A stretch of 64,000 bases of DNA from the NCBI GenBank assembly GCA_038229415.1, contig JBBROM010000009.1:1-64000 (forward strand), read 5' to 3'. Under the pieces are notes generated by a model. That model had not been told where the DNA came from and did not search any database. It saw only the letters and a list, made by a program, of their open reading frames with translations. Within the stretch, counting starts at the first letter, position 1. Each line of letters opens with the position of its first letter. Source of the stretch: JANXUR01 sp038229415 (GTDB taxonomy: Bacteria > Acidobacteriota > Terriglobia > Terriglobales > Acidobacteriaceae). Positions 16,884 through 27,100 of the stretch are shown here, in pieces. The translations under genes and the position numbers were made by a program.

Positions 16884-18698
16884 CTATTTCTTTGGACTCG
16901 CTTTTGTTATTGCCTCGGCCCGTGCTGCTCCAGCTTTCGCTGCTTCGCTGGAGGGGGCGAGTAGGCCCGCCGCTTCGAACTGATCGAGCGCGGCGGCAGC
17001 GTCTCCGAGTTTGAGGTAAGTATCGCCCAGCAACAACCGCGCTTCGAGTTGCCCAGGATGTAGCGCGAGGCTCGCCTCCAGCGCATCTTTCGCAGCAGTA
17101 TTTTCTCCGAGTTTGGCCAGCGCACGGCCTTGGTCAAGCGCGGCGGCGGCATCGTCCGGACGAACGGCGCGGGCTCGTGCAAGATAATCCGCCGCTTTAC
17201 GAAAGTTGCCGGCCGCTAGTTCGAGTTGACCGAGCTGTAGCAACGCGGTTGGCGACTTCGCATCCATCGCAAGCGCGTGTTCGAGCGCGCGTCGCGCATC
17301 GTCGCTGCGCGCGTCGTCGGACGCCATCATCGCACGATGCAGCAGGTTCTGTTCCTCAATGTGATCCTTAGGATCGGGCAGGGAAGCGGCCTGTGCACTC
17401 GCATCGGAAGCTTGTGGCACAACCTGCTTGGCGCGGAGCGTCTTCATTTGCGCGCGCAGTAAATCGGCTGCTGATTTGTTCTGTGGGAATGCGTCGTGCA
17501 ACTCGCGTGGGTCCGCAGTGAGATCGTAGAACTCAGGCCGTGGCGCTTCAATCAACTTCTTTCCGCCACTACGAATCGAACGCAGTGGCGCCCACCCAAA
17601 GCGCAGCGGGTAGTCCGTCTCCCCAATTGCAGGTAGCGATTCCATCTCCCGGAGGAGGAGCGCGGATCGCAATGTGCTGCCGTCAAACTCGACGCTGTTC
17701 GGCCCGCCTTCGTCCGGCGCTGAGTAGCTGGCGTCCAAGATCGTCGGCGCAATGTCTATCGTCCGTACTTGCGAGGTCACAACTTTGCCGTGCCACGATG
17801 TCGCATTCACTTGCCCCAGCTTGATGATCAGCGGCACGTGCGTAGTCGAGTCATACAGAAAAATACCGTGCGTTTCTTCCTTGTGCTCGCCGAGCCCTTC
17901 ACCGTGATCGGCCGTGACCACGATCAAGGACAGTTGGTACTCACCGCGTTTCTTCAGGAAGTCGAGTAAGTGTCCCAACGCTGAGTCCGCGTAGGCTATC
18001 TCGCCATCGTATAAGTGATCTTTGAACTGCGTCGCAAAAGGCTCGGGTGGCTCGTAAGGGTCGTGCGGGTCGTAAAGATGTACCCACACGAATCGCGGGC
18101 CGTTCTTAGCAGGATGCGCGGAAAGCCAGGCCTCCGCGTGCGAAACCACATCCATCGCGCGCCGCTCCACCCGGCCAAAGCGTCTGCCGCCCTTCGCGTC
18201 AGCGGGAAAGTTGTCGTAAAAGTCGAAGCCGCGATCAAAGCCCGGCGAAAGCGTGGAGCTGTCTAGAATCACCGCGCCGATGAATGCCGCGGTCTGGTAG
18301 CCATTATTCTTGAGCAACTCCGCAAGTGTCGTATGTCCAGCCAAAGGAATCCCAAAGTCGGTCACGCCGTGCGAACTCGGCAGCAGTCCAGTGAGAATGC
18401 TGGCGTGAGAAGTGTTGGTGATAGGGCTGGGCGTAAATGCCTCGGCGAAGCGGAAGCCGTCAGCGGCAAGCCCGTCGAGCGCTGGCGTCTTCGCCGCGGT
18501 GTATCCGTAGCAACCAACGTGGTCAGCGCGCAACGTGTCAATGGTGATAAGAAACACGTCTGGCTTGAAACCGTGACCGTGCCCAGGCGGGTTTTCGTGA
18601 GGCGGAGGTGTAGCGGTTGCAATCGCGGAGGCGCAAAGAACAATCGCTGCAAGCTTGCGACGAATGGTGCCGGGCAAAGCGAAACTGAGTTTCCGCAT
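16884..18698 (-). CDS. Sulfatase-superfamily hydrolase/transferase with C-terminal TPRs (paralogue 1)
   Basis: 604 residues. A short N-terminal export signal is followed by the alkaline phosphatase/sulfatase fold: metal motif FLITIDTLRADHVGCYGY (about 49-66), active-site loop PITNTSHASILTG with Thr about 94 where sulfatases carry formylglycine-forming Cys or Ser, and ADHGEGLGEHKEETHG. The C-terminal ~170 residues are TPR-like Ala/Leu repeats. Thr in this place is the nucleophile in phosphoethanolamine transferases, so phospho-transfer or phosphatase activity is as likely as sulfatase. Divergent from paralogue 2, with a shared -10 region. The ATG at 18698 lies four bases after a TATAAC box, suggesting a leaderless message. 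Confidence 0.85.
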   Translation of the reverse strand: MRKLSFALPGTIRRKLAAIVLCASAIATATPPPHENPPGHGHGFKPDVFLITIDTLRADHVGCYGYTAAKTPALDGLAADGFRFAEAFTPSPITNTSHASILTGLLPSSHGVTDFGIPLAGHTTLAELLKNNGYQTAAFIGAVILDSSTLSPGFDRGFDFYDNFPADAKGGRRFGRVERRAMDVVSHAEAWLSAHPAKNGPRFVWVHLYDPHDPYEPPEPFATQFKDHLYDGEIAYADSALGHLLDFLKKRGEYQLSLIVVTADHGEGLGEHKEETHGIFLYDSTTHVPLIIKLGQVNATSWHGKVVTSQVRTIDIAPTILDASYSAPDEGGPNSVEFDGSTLRSALLLREMESLPAIGETDYPLRFGWAPLRSIRSGGKKLIEAPRPEFYDLTADPRELHDAFPQNKSAADLLRAQMKTLRAKQVVPQASDASAQAASLPDPKDHIEEQNLLHRAMMASDDARSDDARRALEHALAMDAKSPTALLQLGQLELAAGNFRKAADYLARARAVRPDDAAAALDQGRALAKLGENTAAKDALEASLALHPGQLEARLLLGDTYLKLGDAAAALDQFEAAGLLAPSSEAAKAGAARAEAITKASPKK

Positions 18699-18702
18699 CA
18701 AA

Positions 18703-18710
18703 GTTATAAT
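18703..18710. promoter_or_regulatory. Back-to-back -10 boxes of two divergent sulfatase-TPR genes
   Basis: TATAAT on the plus strand (18705-18710) and TATAAC on the minus strand (18708-18703) share the same TTATAA core. The minus -35 region (TTAACG, 17 bases away) is a partial match; no good plus -35 is seen. Overlap would make the two genes compete for polymerase. Confidence 0.4.
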
Positions 18711-18773
18711 CGCTACAGTCGCTATCGTTAAGGCATCATTCTAGGCCATTTGTCTGCATTTTGTAGGAGCCGC

Positions 18774-20792
18774 GTGCACCGGTCGTTCCCCTTATTTGCG
18801 AGCAGTCTGCTACGCATCGCCGCTCCGCTGGCGCTCACAGTGGCTACGCTTGCGGCCGGACTGCCGCCAGCCCGCTCGAACGTGCTCTTTATCACCATTG
18901 ACACGCTGCGCGCTGACCACGTCGGCTGTTACGGCTACAAAGGCGTTCGCACTCCGAACGTAGACGCACTCGCGGCCGACGGGGTTCGCTTTGACGATGC
19001 AATCACGCCCGTGCCCATCACACTGCCGTCGCACACGGTGATGTTCACTGGCACGTATCCCATGTACAGCGGCATGCACGACTTCAGCGCCAATGTGCTT
19101 AACGCACAGCAGCCGACACTGGCAACGGTGCTGAAAGATCACGGATACCAGACGGGCGCAGTGGTAGCAGCAGCTGTGCTCGATTCGCGCTTCGGGCTCA
19201 ATCGTGGATTTGATTTTTACTACGACCACTTCGACTTCAGCCGACTACAGGAATCCAACCTCGATGAAATGGAGCGGCCCGGGAATCTGGTCGCGGACCG
19301 CACGCTGGAGTGGCTGGCAACTAATGCTGGTAGCGTGAACTCTGCGAGTCGCACCAAGCCGTTCTTTTTCTGGATGCATCTGTACGATCCCCACGCGCCG
19401 TATCGTCCGCCGGAGCCGTATGCGACGGAATACAAGTCCGCGCCCTACGATGGCGAGATCGCCTTTGCGGATTCTCAAGTGGGCCGTGTGATCGCCTGGC
19501 TCAAACAGCACAAGCTGTACGACAACACGCTGATCGTGTTGAGCGGCGATCATGGTGAAGGCCTCGGCGAACATGGCGAGCAAACCCACGGATTCTTCAT
19601 CTATCGCAGCACCCTGCATGTGCCGCTGATCGTCAAGCTGCCACTCGCGTCGAAGCAATCGACCGTTTCAACGAGTGTGAGCACGGTAGACCTGATGCCA
19701 ACCGTGCTTGACGCACTCGCGGTCGCAATTCCGTCGCAGGTGCAAGGACACAGTCTGCTGCCGCTTCTCAAATCGGCAACGGCTGCGAAGTCTGCGACTG
19801 AGTTGTCCACGCCGCGCAGCAGCCTGTACGCCGAAACTTTTTTGCCGCGCCTGCACTTTAATTGGAGCGAACTGCGCGGCCTGCAAGCCGGACACTATCA
19901 CTTCATCGAAGCGCCCAAGCCGGAGTTGTATGACATCGCCGCCGACCCCGGTGAGCTGCACAATCTGTTCGCCGAGAAGAAAGCGGTGGCAGGGGAACTG
20001 CGCTCGAAGTTGCAAAGCGTGATTCGCGACTTCACTCCGGGCCAGGAACTCGCGCAAAAGACGGGGCTCGATCCCGCACTCGCGGAGCGGCTCAAATCAC
20101 TTGGCTATGCTGCGTTTTCTGGAGGCGGCGACGCCACTACCAAAGCCAGCGACCTGCCCGACCCTAAGGATCGCCTGCAGGTTTACGATCTCGTTTCCAA
20201 TGCGATGGACGACAGCCAGCACGCACGCTATGAGCCAGCAGCAGCGAAGTTGCGCGAGGCGCTGAAGACGGAACCGGACTCGGTTCCGGCGAACTACCTG
20301 CTTGGCCTCAACTACTATCGTCTGCGCGACTTCGCCAATGCCACAGCCAGTTTCCAGCACGTACTCAAACTCAGTCCGAATTATTCGCTCGCTGTTTATA
20401 ACCTTGGTCTGGCGCAGGCCCACAGCGGGCACTTTGAGGAATCTGTTGCAACGCTGAAGCACTCGCTGGGAGTGGATGCGACGAACTTCTCCGCCGCCTA
20501 CAATCTTGGTGCGGCGTATCTACAGCTCAAGCTTGTGCCGGAAGCCGCAGCCGCGTTTCGCCAGTCCTTACAGATCTATCCGGACTATGCTCCCGGCCAT
20601 CGCGCGCTCGGCGAGGTTCTGCTGTATCAGCAACAGTTAGTGGATGCGGTAGCCGAACTACGGCGAGCGGTACAGCTTGAGCCCAGCGATGCGGCAAGTC
20701 ACGCATCGCTTGCCAAGGCGCTGGCAGCAAACGGCCAGAACGACGAAGCAGAACAGGAGATGCAGCGTGCTCAGCAACTTCGTCAGCAATAG
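18774..20792 (+). CDS. Sulfatase-superfamily protein with C-terminal TPRs (paralogue 2)
   Basis: 672 residues from a GTG at 18774 with AGGAG five bases upstream; a TTG further up lacks a binding site. A signal peptide (about 1-33) precedes VLFITIDTLRADHVGCYGY, the nucleophile loop PITLPSHTVMFTG with Thr about 83 in the Cys position, and SGDHGEGLGEHGEQTHG. The last ~230 residues hold five or so TPRs, for example ANYLLGLNYYRLRDFANATA and AVYNLGLAQAHSGHFEESVA. It should act outside the cytoplasmic membrane. The following paralogue starts 26 bases before this gene ends, so the pair is translationally coupled. Confidence 0.87.
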   Translation: MHRSFPLFASSLLRIAAPLALTVATLAAGLPPARSNVLFITIDTLRADHVGCYGYKGVRTPNVDALAADGVRFDDAITPVPITLPSHTVMFTGTYPMYSGMHDFSANVLNAQQPTLATVLKDHGYQTGAVVAAAVLDSRFGLNRGFDFYYDHFDFSRLQESNLDEMERPGNLVADRTLEWLATNAGSVNSASRTKPFFFWMHLYDPHAPYRPPEPYATEYKSAPYDGEIAFADSQVGRVIAWLKQHKLYDNTLIVLSGDHGEGLGEHGEQTHGFFIYRSTLHVPLIVKLPLASKQSTVSTSVSTVDLMPTVLDALAVAIPSQVQGHSLLPLLKSATAAKSATELSTPRSSLYAETFLPRLHFNWSELRGLQAGHYHFIEAPKPELYDIAADPGELHNLFAEKKAVAGELRSKLQSVIRDFTPGQELAQKTGLDPALAERLKSLGYAAFSGGGDATTKASDLPDPKDRLQVYDLVSNAMDDSQHARYEPAAAKLREALKTEPDSVPANYLLGLNYYRLRDFANATASFQHVLKLSPNYSLAVYNLGLAQAHSGHFEESVATLKHSLGVDATNFSAAYNLGAAYLQLKLVPEAAAAFRQSLQIYPDYAPGHRALGEVLLYQQQLVDAVAELRRAVQLEPSDAASHASLAKALAANGQNDEAEQEMQRAQQLRQQ

Positions 20793-23037
20793 CCATCGCA
20801 AGCAACCGTCCAGCCGCGCCATGGGCTTGCTGTGTCTGTCGTTGCTGGCTGCGTCATGCGTAGCCTTAGCGCAAGAGCCTTCGTCGCCTCAGCCACCGCG
20901 CGCTTCGCACGTGCGCAAACTGATGTCTGCTCCGCCCAAGGCTCTGGCGGCAGGTCCTGCAAACGTTCTGCTGATCACGCTCGACACCGTTCGCTACGAC
21001 CGCATCGGTTGCTACGGTGCCCACTCCAACCGTGTGCCGTCGTTTACTCCCTCCCTCGATTCGCTTTGCAATGACGGCATCGCCTACACGCGCGCGTTTT
21101 CGCAGGTGCCACTTACCTGGCCGTCACATGCCGCGATTCTCACCGGGACGTATCCCTTCCAGAACGGGGTGCAGGACTTTACCGGCCAACCGCTATCGCC
21201 CAAATTTCGCAACATCGCCGAAGCGTTTCGAGCACATGGCTACGCCACTGGAGCCGTGGTCAGCTCCTTCGTGCTTGACCGCAGTTGGGGACTCGCGCGC
21301 GGATTCGACTCTTACGACGACGCCTTTGCCGGCAAGGAGTTTCTCGACCGCGACATTGCTCTCGTAGATCGTCGCGCCGATAAGAGTGTAGACCGTGCAC
21401 TTACTTGGCTGCGCTCAGCCAAGCGGCCATTCTTCTTCTGGCTGCATCTTTACGATCCGCACAGTCCCTACGATCCGCCCGAGCCGTTCAAGACGCAGTT
21501 CGCGGATCACCCTTACGACGGCGAGATCGCCTTCGCGGACAGCCAACTCGGTCGCGTGTTTGATTGGCTAAAGAAGTCCGGCCTTTATGACCGCACAGCG
21601 ATAGTTTTTCTGAGCGATCACGGTGAGTCGCTCGGCGAACACGGCGAATCCGAACACGGATTTTTTCTGTATCACTCCACCACGCACATTCCGCTGATTG
21701 TGAAACCCGCCAAGCCCGCGAAAATAGCGGTTAGAGCGAAAGCTAACGCTGACCCGGACGTGAGCGAAGCGACCGCTACTGCCGACACCAAGCGCGCTAG
21801 CGACCCGGTGGAAACCATCGCAGTGGCGCCGACTCTTGTCAGTCTTGCGGGATTGTCCGACCCCATCTCCGCACAATTTTCCGCGAAGCCGCTACCCGGA
21901 GTCGCTGGCATTTCGCTATGGGGCAACAGCGAACTAGCGGCTTACTCCGAAACCTTCTATCCGTTTAGCTCCTTCGGATGGAGTCCGTTGCATGCCTTGG
22001 AGCAGGGCCGCTATCGCCTGATTGATGCACCGACACCTGAGTTGTACGATGTAGTGGAAGACCCCAACGAAGCGCACAACTTGGCGGAAGACAAAGCCGC
22101 CATTATTTCGGTGATGCGCGAAAAGCTGCACGCCATGCTGCGGCAGCGTCCATATCAGTCAAGCGCGCAGGGAGCCGGAGTAAACGCGGGCGTGAATCCC
22201 GAAGCAGCCGAGAAGCTGCGCGCACTGGGCTACGTCTCGTATCGCGCGCCAGTTTCTGAAAAGGAATTGGCAAACCTTGCTGACCCCAAAACCAAGCTGT
22301 GGGAGTTCAACTCGATTCTGCGGGCAGCCGATGCATTCCAGGTGAAAAATTTTGAGGCTGGCGAATCGCTCTTGCATGAGGTCGCCGAAAAAGATCCGGC
22401 GATGTATCTGGTGTCGTTCATGCTGGGCGAAGCCGCGCTGCGTCAGGAAAAGTGGGCGGACGCAGCGACCAACCTGAAGCGCTGCCTCGAACTGAACCCC
22501 AACTTTGATCAGGCCATGACCGCACTGGCCCGTGCCCTGCAAGCGCAGAACGATGTCGCCGGAGCCCGCGACTGGTTGCGCAAGGCGATTGCCATCAATC
22601 CCCAGAATTTTCGGGTATGGTATACGCTGGCTGCGATTGAAGCGCAGGCAGATGCTTCTGGGCCCGCCAAAGCCGCTATCGAAGCCTACGAAAAGGCGCT
22701 CGCGTTGCAGCCCGGCTTTGCACTCGCCCATCGCGATCTCGGTATGCTGTACTTCCGCCAAAAGGATTACGCAGCTTCGGCGACACACTTGGAGCGCGCT
22801 CTCGCCCTCGGTCTCGACGATGCCAAGTTACATAATTTTCTGGGGATCTGCTACAGCCGCGCCAATCGGTTGACCGACGCGATCGCAAGTTACCACGAGG
22901 CGCTGCGGCTTGATCCCAAACTGGCTGAGGCGCACCTTAATTTAGGGTTCGCACTCGAGCGCACAGGCAAGACGGTTGACGCGCAAATCGAATACAAGAC
23001 CGCGTGCGACCTCGACGCCCAATTCTGCCGCAAGTAG
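20767..23037 (+). CDS. Sulfatase-superfamily protein with C-terminal TPRs (paralogue 3)
   Basis: 756 residues from a GTG at 20767 with AGGAG seven bases upstream, overlapping the end of paralogue 2 by 26 bases; an ATG at 20821 is the alternative. A signal peptide (RKQPSSRAMGLLCLSLLAAS, ending near residue 36) precedes VLLITLDTVRYDRIGCYG, the loop PLTWPSHAAILTG with Thr about 117 where sulfatases have Cys, and LSDHGESLGEHGESEHG. The C-terminal ~300 residues contain at least six TPRs. It has an extra ~40-residue insert (about 318-345) compared with paralogue 2. Substrate unknown. Confidence 0.87.
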   Translation: MLSNFVSNSHRKQPSSRAMGLLCLSLLAASCVALAQEPSSPQPPRASHVRKLMSAPPKALAAGPANVLLITLDTVRYDRIGCYGAHSNRVPSFTPSLDSLCNDGIAYTRAFSQVPLTWPSHAAILTGTYPFQNGVQDFTGQPLSPKFRNIAEAFRAHGYATGAVVSSFVLDRSWGLARGFDSYDDAFAGKEFLDRDIALVDRRADKSVDRALTWLRSAKRPFFFWLHLYDPHSPYDPPEPFKTQFADHPYDGEIAFADSQLGRVFDWLKKSGLYDRTAIVFLSDHGESLGEHGESEHGFFLYHSTTHIPLIVKPAKPAKIAVRAKANADPDVSEATATADTKRASDPVETIAVAPTLVSLAGLSDPISAQFSAKPLPGVAGISLWGNSELAAYSETFYPFSSFGWSPLHALEQGRYRLIDAPTPELYDVVEDPNEAHNLAEDKAAIISVMREKLHAMLRQRPYQSSAQGAGVNAGVNPEAAEKLRALGYVSYRAPVSEKELANLADPKTKLWEFNSILRAADAFQVKNFEAGESLLHEVAEKDPAMYLVSFMLGEAALRQEKWADAATNLKRCLELNPNFDQAMTALARALQAQNDVAGARDWLRKAIAINPQNFRVWYTLAAIEAQADASGPAKAAIEAYEKALALQPGFALAHRDLGMLYFRQKDYAASATHLERALALGLDDAKLHNFLGICYSRANRLTDAIASYHEALRLDPKLAEAHLNLGFALERTGKTVDAQIEYKTACDLDAQFCRK

Positions 23038-23043
23038 CGCCGC

Positions 23044-24048
23044 CTACTTCTTGGCTTCCAACCGGCTCAGCACTTCACGCGCCTTGGGAGCCAGCGGATC
23101 GTTTGGTGCCAGCTTCAGGAATCCGCGCAACTCGTCCGCTGCCAGATCATTGCGCTGCGCCTGCATATAAAGATTCACCAACGCAAGGTGCGCCCGCGAA
23201 AGTCCCGGATTCAACTCCAGACTTCGCTTCAACTCGGTTTCGGCGTCCTTGACCCTGCCTTGCTTCTGGTAAACCGAGCCCAGCAAAAAATGCCCCAGGC
23301 CATTTGCTGGCTCCTTGCGCAACCCGGCGGAGATCGTCTCCAGTGCCAGTGGCACACGGCCCGTCGCCAGTTGCACATTGCCCAGATTAAAGTACGGCGC
23401 AGCGTCGTTCTGGTTCAACTCGATCACCTTGGAGAACTCCTCTTCCGCTGCCGCCAAATCGCCGCGCGCCATCAACGCCGAGCCCAGATTATTCCGCGCC
23501 GGATAAAACCCCGGCGCAATCTCCACCGCCTTGCGATAAACCTTGATCGCTTCCTCCGCCTTCCCCTTCTGCTCCAGCGCAATCGCTTTCTCAAACAACC
23601 GCGCCGCCGCCGGCGGAAAACGCTCGTCGAGATGTTCCAGACCTACGACAGCCGGGTTGCCGCCGGTCAGACCGCCTACTTCTTTTTTCGTGTCTTTGTC
23701 ACGGGCAACCAGCACAACGTTCACGACTGCTGTGCTTTGATACGGCGAGTCTATAACCGCTATCTCATCCACCGGACGGAAGACTTCGTCGTTGACGACA
23801 ATGTGATAAGCGTTATTGGGGAGGGCGTAAAAGCCAAATCCACCCTCGTTATCGGCGTAGCTACTCTGCAGGATCATTCCACGGGTAGAAAGTGTAACTC
23901 GTACGCGATGGTCAGGAAAGTTGCCACGCTCCACGCGCAAGTGTCCTATGATTCGGCCCGACTGAACTTGCGCTGAGGCTGGAAAACACATGCTGACTGC
24001 GCAAGTGATGGTTGCAACAGCCCAAACGAGCGCACGACTTGTCAGCAC
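23044..24048 (-). CDS. Exported TPR protein with beta-sandwich N-terminus
   Basis: 334 residues from a GTG at 24048 preceded by GGGGGGTA. A signal peptide (ending PASAQ) is followed by about 110 residues resembling a carboxypeptidase-regulatory/DUF-type beta-sandwich (GRIIGHLRVERGNFPDH..), then four to five TPRs (KAEEAIKVYRKAVEIAPGF, DLAAAEEEFSKVIELNQND and similar). It probably works in the periplasm as a binding platform. It follows the large TonB receptor gene on the same strand by 76 bases, and ends 6 bases from the end of paralogue 3 (convergent). Confidence 0.82.
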   Translation of the reverse strand: MLTSRALVWAVATITCAVSMCFPASAQVQSGRIIGHLRVERGNFPDHRVRVTLSTRGMILQSSYADNEGGFGFYALPNNAYHIVVNDEVFRPVDEIAVIDSPYQSTAVVNVVLVARDKDTKKEVGGLTGGNPAVVGLEHLDERFPPAAARLFEKAIALEQKGKAEEAIKVYRKAVEIAPGFYPARNNLGSALMARGDLAAAEEEFSKVIELNQNDAAPYFNLGNVQLATGRVPLALETISAGLRKEPANGLGHFLLGSVYQKQGRVKDAETELKRSLELNPGLSRAHLALVNLYMQAQRNDLAADELRGFLKLAPNDPLAPKAREVLSRLEAKK

Positions 24049-24124
24049 CGTACCCCCCAAAGAATATAGGGCTTGCCGGGTCACCGGACAAGCCCCACTC
24101 CCTTTCAAAACATTCGTACCGAAG

Positions 24125-27100
24125 TTAGAAGGTTAGTCGCAGGCCCAACTGCACCTGACGCGGATTGAGCGTGCCGCCCGCCTCACCGAACTGCGCTCGG
24201 TTGATGCGGTTGTTTGCGCCACCGCCTGCCGTTGCCAGCAGGAAGTTAGTGTGGTTAAACAAGTTGAACAAATCACCACGGAATTGCAGGTTGAAGCGCT
24301 CGGTGATCTTGAACGTCTTACCCAGAGTGGTGTCAAATACGACTGCGCCCGGCCCAACAAAAGTGTTGCGACCCAGATTACCGGTGCAACCTAGGCATGG
24401 CGTACTGAAGTGTGCGGCAACAAAAGTATTGGCACCCGTGACTGGATCCACGAATCCGCCCCGCGTGGTATCGTAACCGGCATACTGCGAATGGGTAAAA
24501 CTGCTCGAGCCGCGAATGTCTGAGCTTGGGCGGTCATTGTGGATGGCGTCGAGGTTATAATCGCCCCCGCTGTTGATGCATTGGCCAGCCGCAATGCCTG
24601 TGGTCGAGCAGTCACCGCCAAGGTTGGCTCCGCGGCTGTCATATGGTTCCCAGTGAGCACCACTTTGCGCGGAAAGAATACCCGTCCACTCCCAGCCGCC
24701 AAGCACATGCCCAGCGAAGCCACTCTGGCTGTGGAAGAATGGTAGCTCGTAGACGTAGTTCAGCACCAAGCGGTTACGGATGTCGAACAGCGAGTTGCCC
24801 CGATCCAGACTCGGCCTAGTGACATCGGAAGTGAACCCCTCACCAGCCGCCGCGCCATTTGCGGTGGTTGCGCCGCTGTGCCAGGTGGAGCCGTTGTCAA
24901 TAGAGTGGCTGTAGGTGTAGTCCAAATTGAAGCTCAGGCCACGACTCGCCTGTTTCTTCAGCGCAACTTGCAGCGAATGATAGTTCGAGTTGACGACGTT
25001 TTCCCATACCCGGAGTCGTCCATAGTTTTGGTTCAACCGCCCCGTACCACCCTGTCCGCACAAAGTGCGACCGACGTTGTCGGTGGTGCAAACACCTGGA
25101 TCAAGCAAGCCGCCCGGAATACGATTGATGTCTTCCGCCCGGAATAGCTTGTGCCCCAGAGTCCCTACATAGTTGACCTCCAAGGTCAATTTAGGCGCCA
25201 ACTCATGCTGGAAGCCGATGAACTCATTGAATACGTATGGATCACGGATCCCTTCGGGGAAAACAATACCCGTCAACGTAGCCAGATTGGGGTTAGCTGC
25301 GTCCCAGCCAGCCAAGTTGCCATTTGCCTGCGCACCAACACCCTGCCCAGGATTGGTAGGTGCACCTGTGAACGTTGGAGTGGCACCGGATGGTACGGAG
25401 ATCGGCAACCCGTTGCTGCCAGTAATAATGGTGGACGGCCCATAAATGACGTCATTGGTACTTCCCTGGTTCAGGAAGTTACTAACCCCGTTGAAGGAGT
25501 AGTAAGGTAAGTTCCAGCGTGAGTTGGAGAGGGGATTGTACAACGTTCCTTCATAGCTTACGCCGAAGCCCCCACGGATCGCAGTCTTGCCGTTTCCGAA
25601 GACATCCCAAGCAAAGCCTAGACGAGGGCCGAAATTATTGTTGTCGCCTTTGCCGAGTTCCTTGGAGGCTGCAAAACCGCCAGCACCGCAAACGCCCTGT
25701 AACTGTGCCTGAGCAATCTGTGTTGCTGAATCACAACCTGGAGTTCCAGCCAAGGAATTAGCGCTCTGTAGCCAACCTGCGCCAGTAGATATATTCGAAA
25801 TCAGTGGCTGGTTCGATCCTCTGATGAACGTAGTGGCAAGATTGTTCTCTTCGGTGTGTCGTTGATAGATGTCATAGCGCAAGCCAAGATTCAGCGTCAG
25901 CCGCTTAGAGAACTTCCAGTCGTCCTGCACAAACGCACCATATTCGCGGTTACGCCAGTGGCGCACGTTTGTCGCCAACTGTGCAGGTTGGTTGGTGGTA
26001 AATCCGGGATCCACGCCAGCCGTCTGCGTGTAGGGAGCATCGGCTGCGAAGAACAGAGGGTCAAAGAAGTAGTACGAAGGGCGAGCTACATTGAACTCGC
26101 TGTTCTCAATATTGCGCCGCATCTCAAAGCCCACTTTAATGCTATGGTTGCCGTGACTGATTGAGACTAAATCGGAGTAGGTATAGATGTGCTCCTTGAA
26201 AAACTGGGGGTAGCCAGCATAAGAGCCAAAACCTGTGGTGCCATCGTCAAAGCCGATCTGTGGTACGCCACCGTCCACGGCTCCTACGCGAGTATTGTTC
26301 TGTGCATAACCCGCGCGGAACTCATTGAGGATACGCGGCGAGAAGGTATGCACATAGTTGAACTGTGCGTTGGGAAACAGGCTGCGCGAAGGATTGCTGA
26401 ATCCACGGGTACAAGCCGTAGTTGGGCAAGGTCCAATGGAGTCAGTGTTGTGAACGTAGTTGCCGCTCACAAAGAACCGGTCATTGGCGCTAACATTGTA
26501 GTCAAACCGCGCGCTGTATTCATTGCCGTTGACCAGATTCCCAATGTTCTGGGTCTGCTGCTTGAACAGCGCTACGCCGTCAGTCGTGGTGAACAGGCTG
26601 CTGCGCGAGAACGAACCTACAGTATTCCCGACACCGAAGCCGCTAAGCGGAGTGTCGCAGCCCGAATCGTCGTTACCGCCGGGCGTGTAACCAATAATGT
26701 TTGCAAACTGTTTGGGCAGATAGGATGCACCACGCGGGTCGCCAGTGAAATTAGATGGGCACAAGTACTTGCCGTATGCCGCTGGGTTCAGAACGTTGCC
26801 ATTTGCGTCGCTGTAGCCTGTATATGCATTCAGTGTCTGTCCGATGGTTCCCGGTACGGTCGGGGTGAACGTCTTGTACAGCAGCGCGGCCGTTGAGTTT
26901 TGCGTGGAAGCCCCGTTGATGATGGCGTTACGGAAGTCCGGCGACTCCAACGTTACTGGGGCAGGGGGCGCTGTCTGCCGGAAATGGTCGCCCTGATAGG
27001 AGATAAAGAAGAAGAGTTTGTCCTTGACAATCGGGCCACCCAGCGACCCGCCAAATTGGTTGAAGCGGAGTGGTTGCTTGGTTACGCCAGCGTTATTCGC

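Noticed and set aside
16884..23037. Calling the three proteins classical arylsulfatases
   Set aside because: The C/S-x-P-x-R formylglycine motif is absent in all three.
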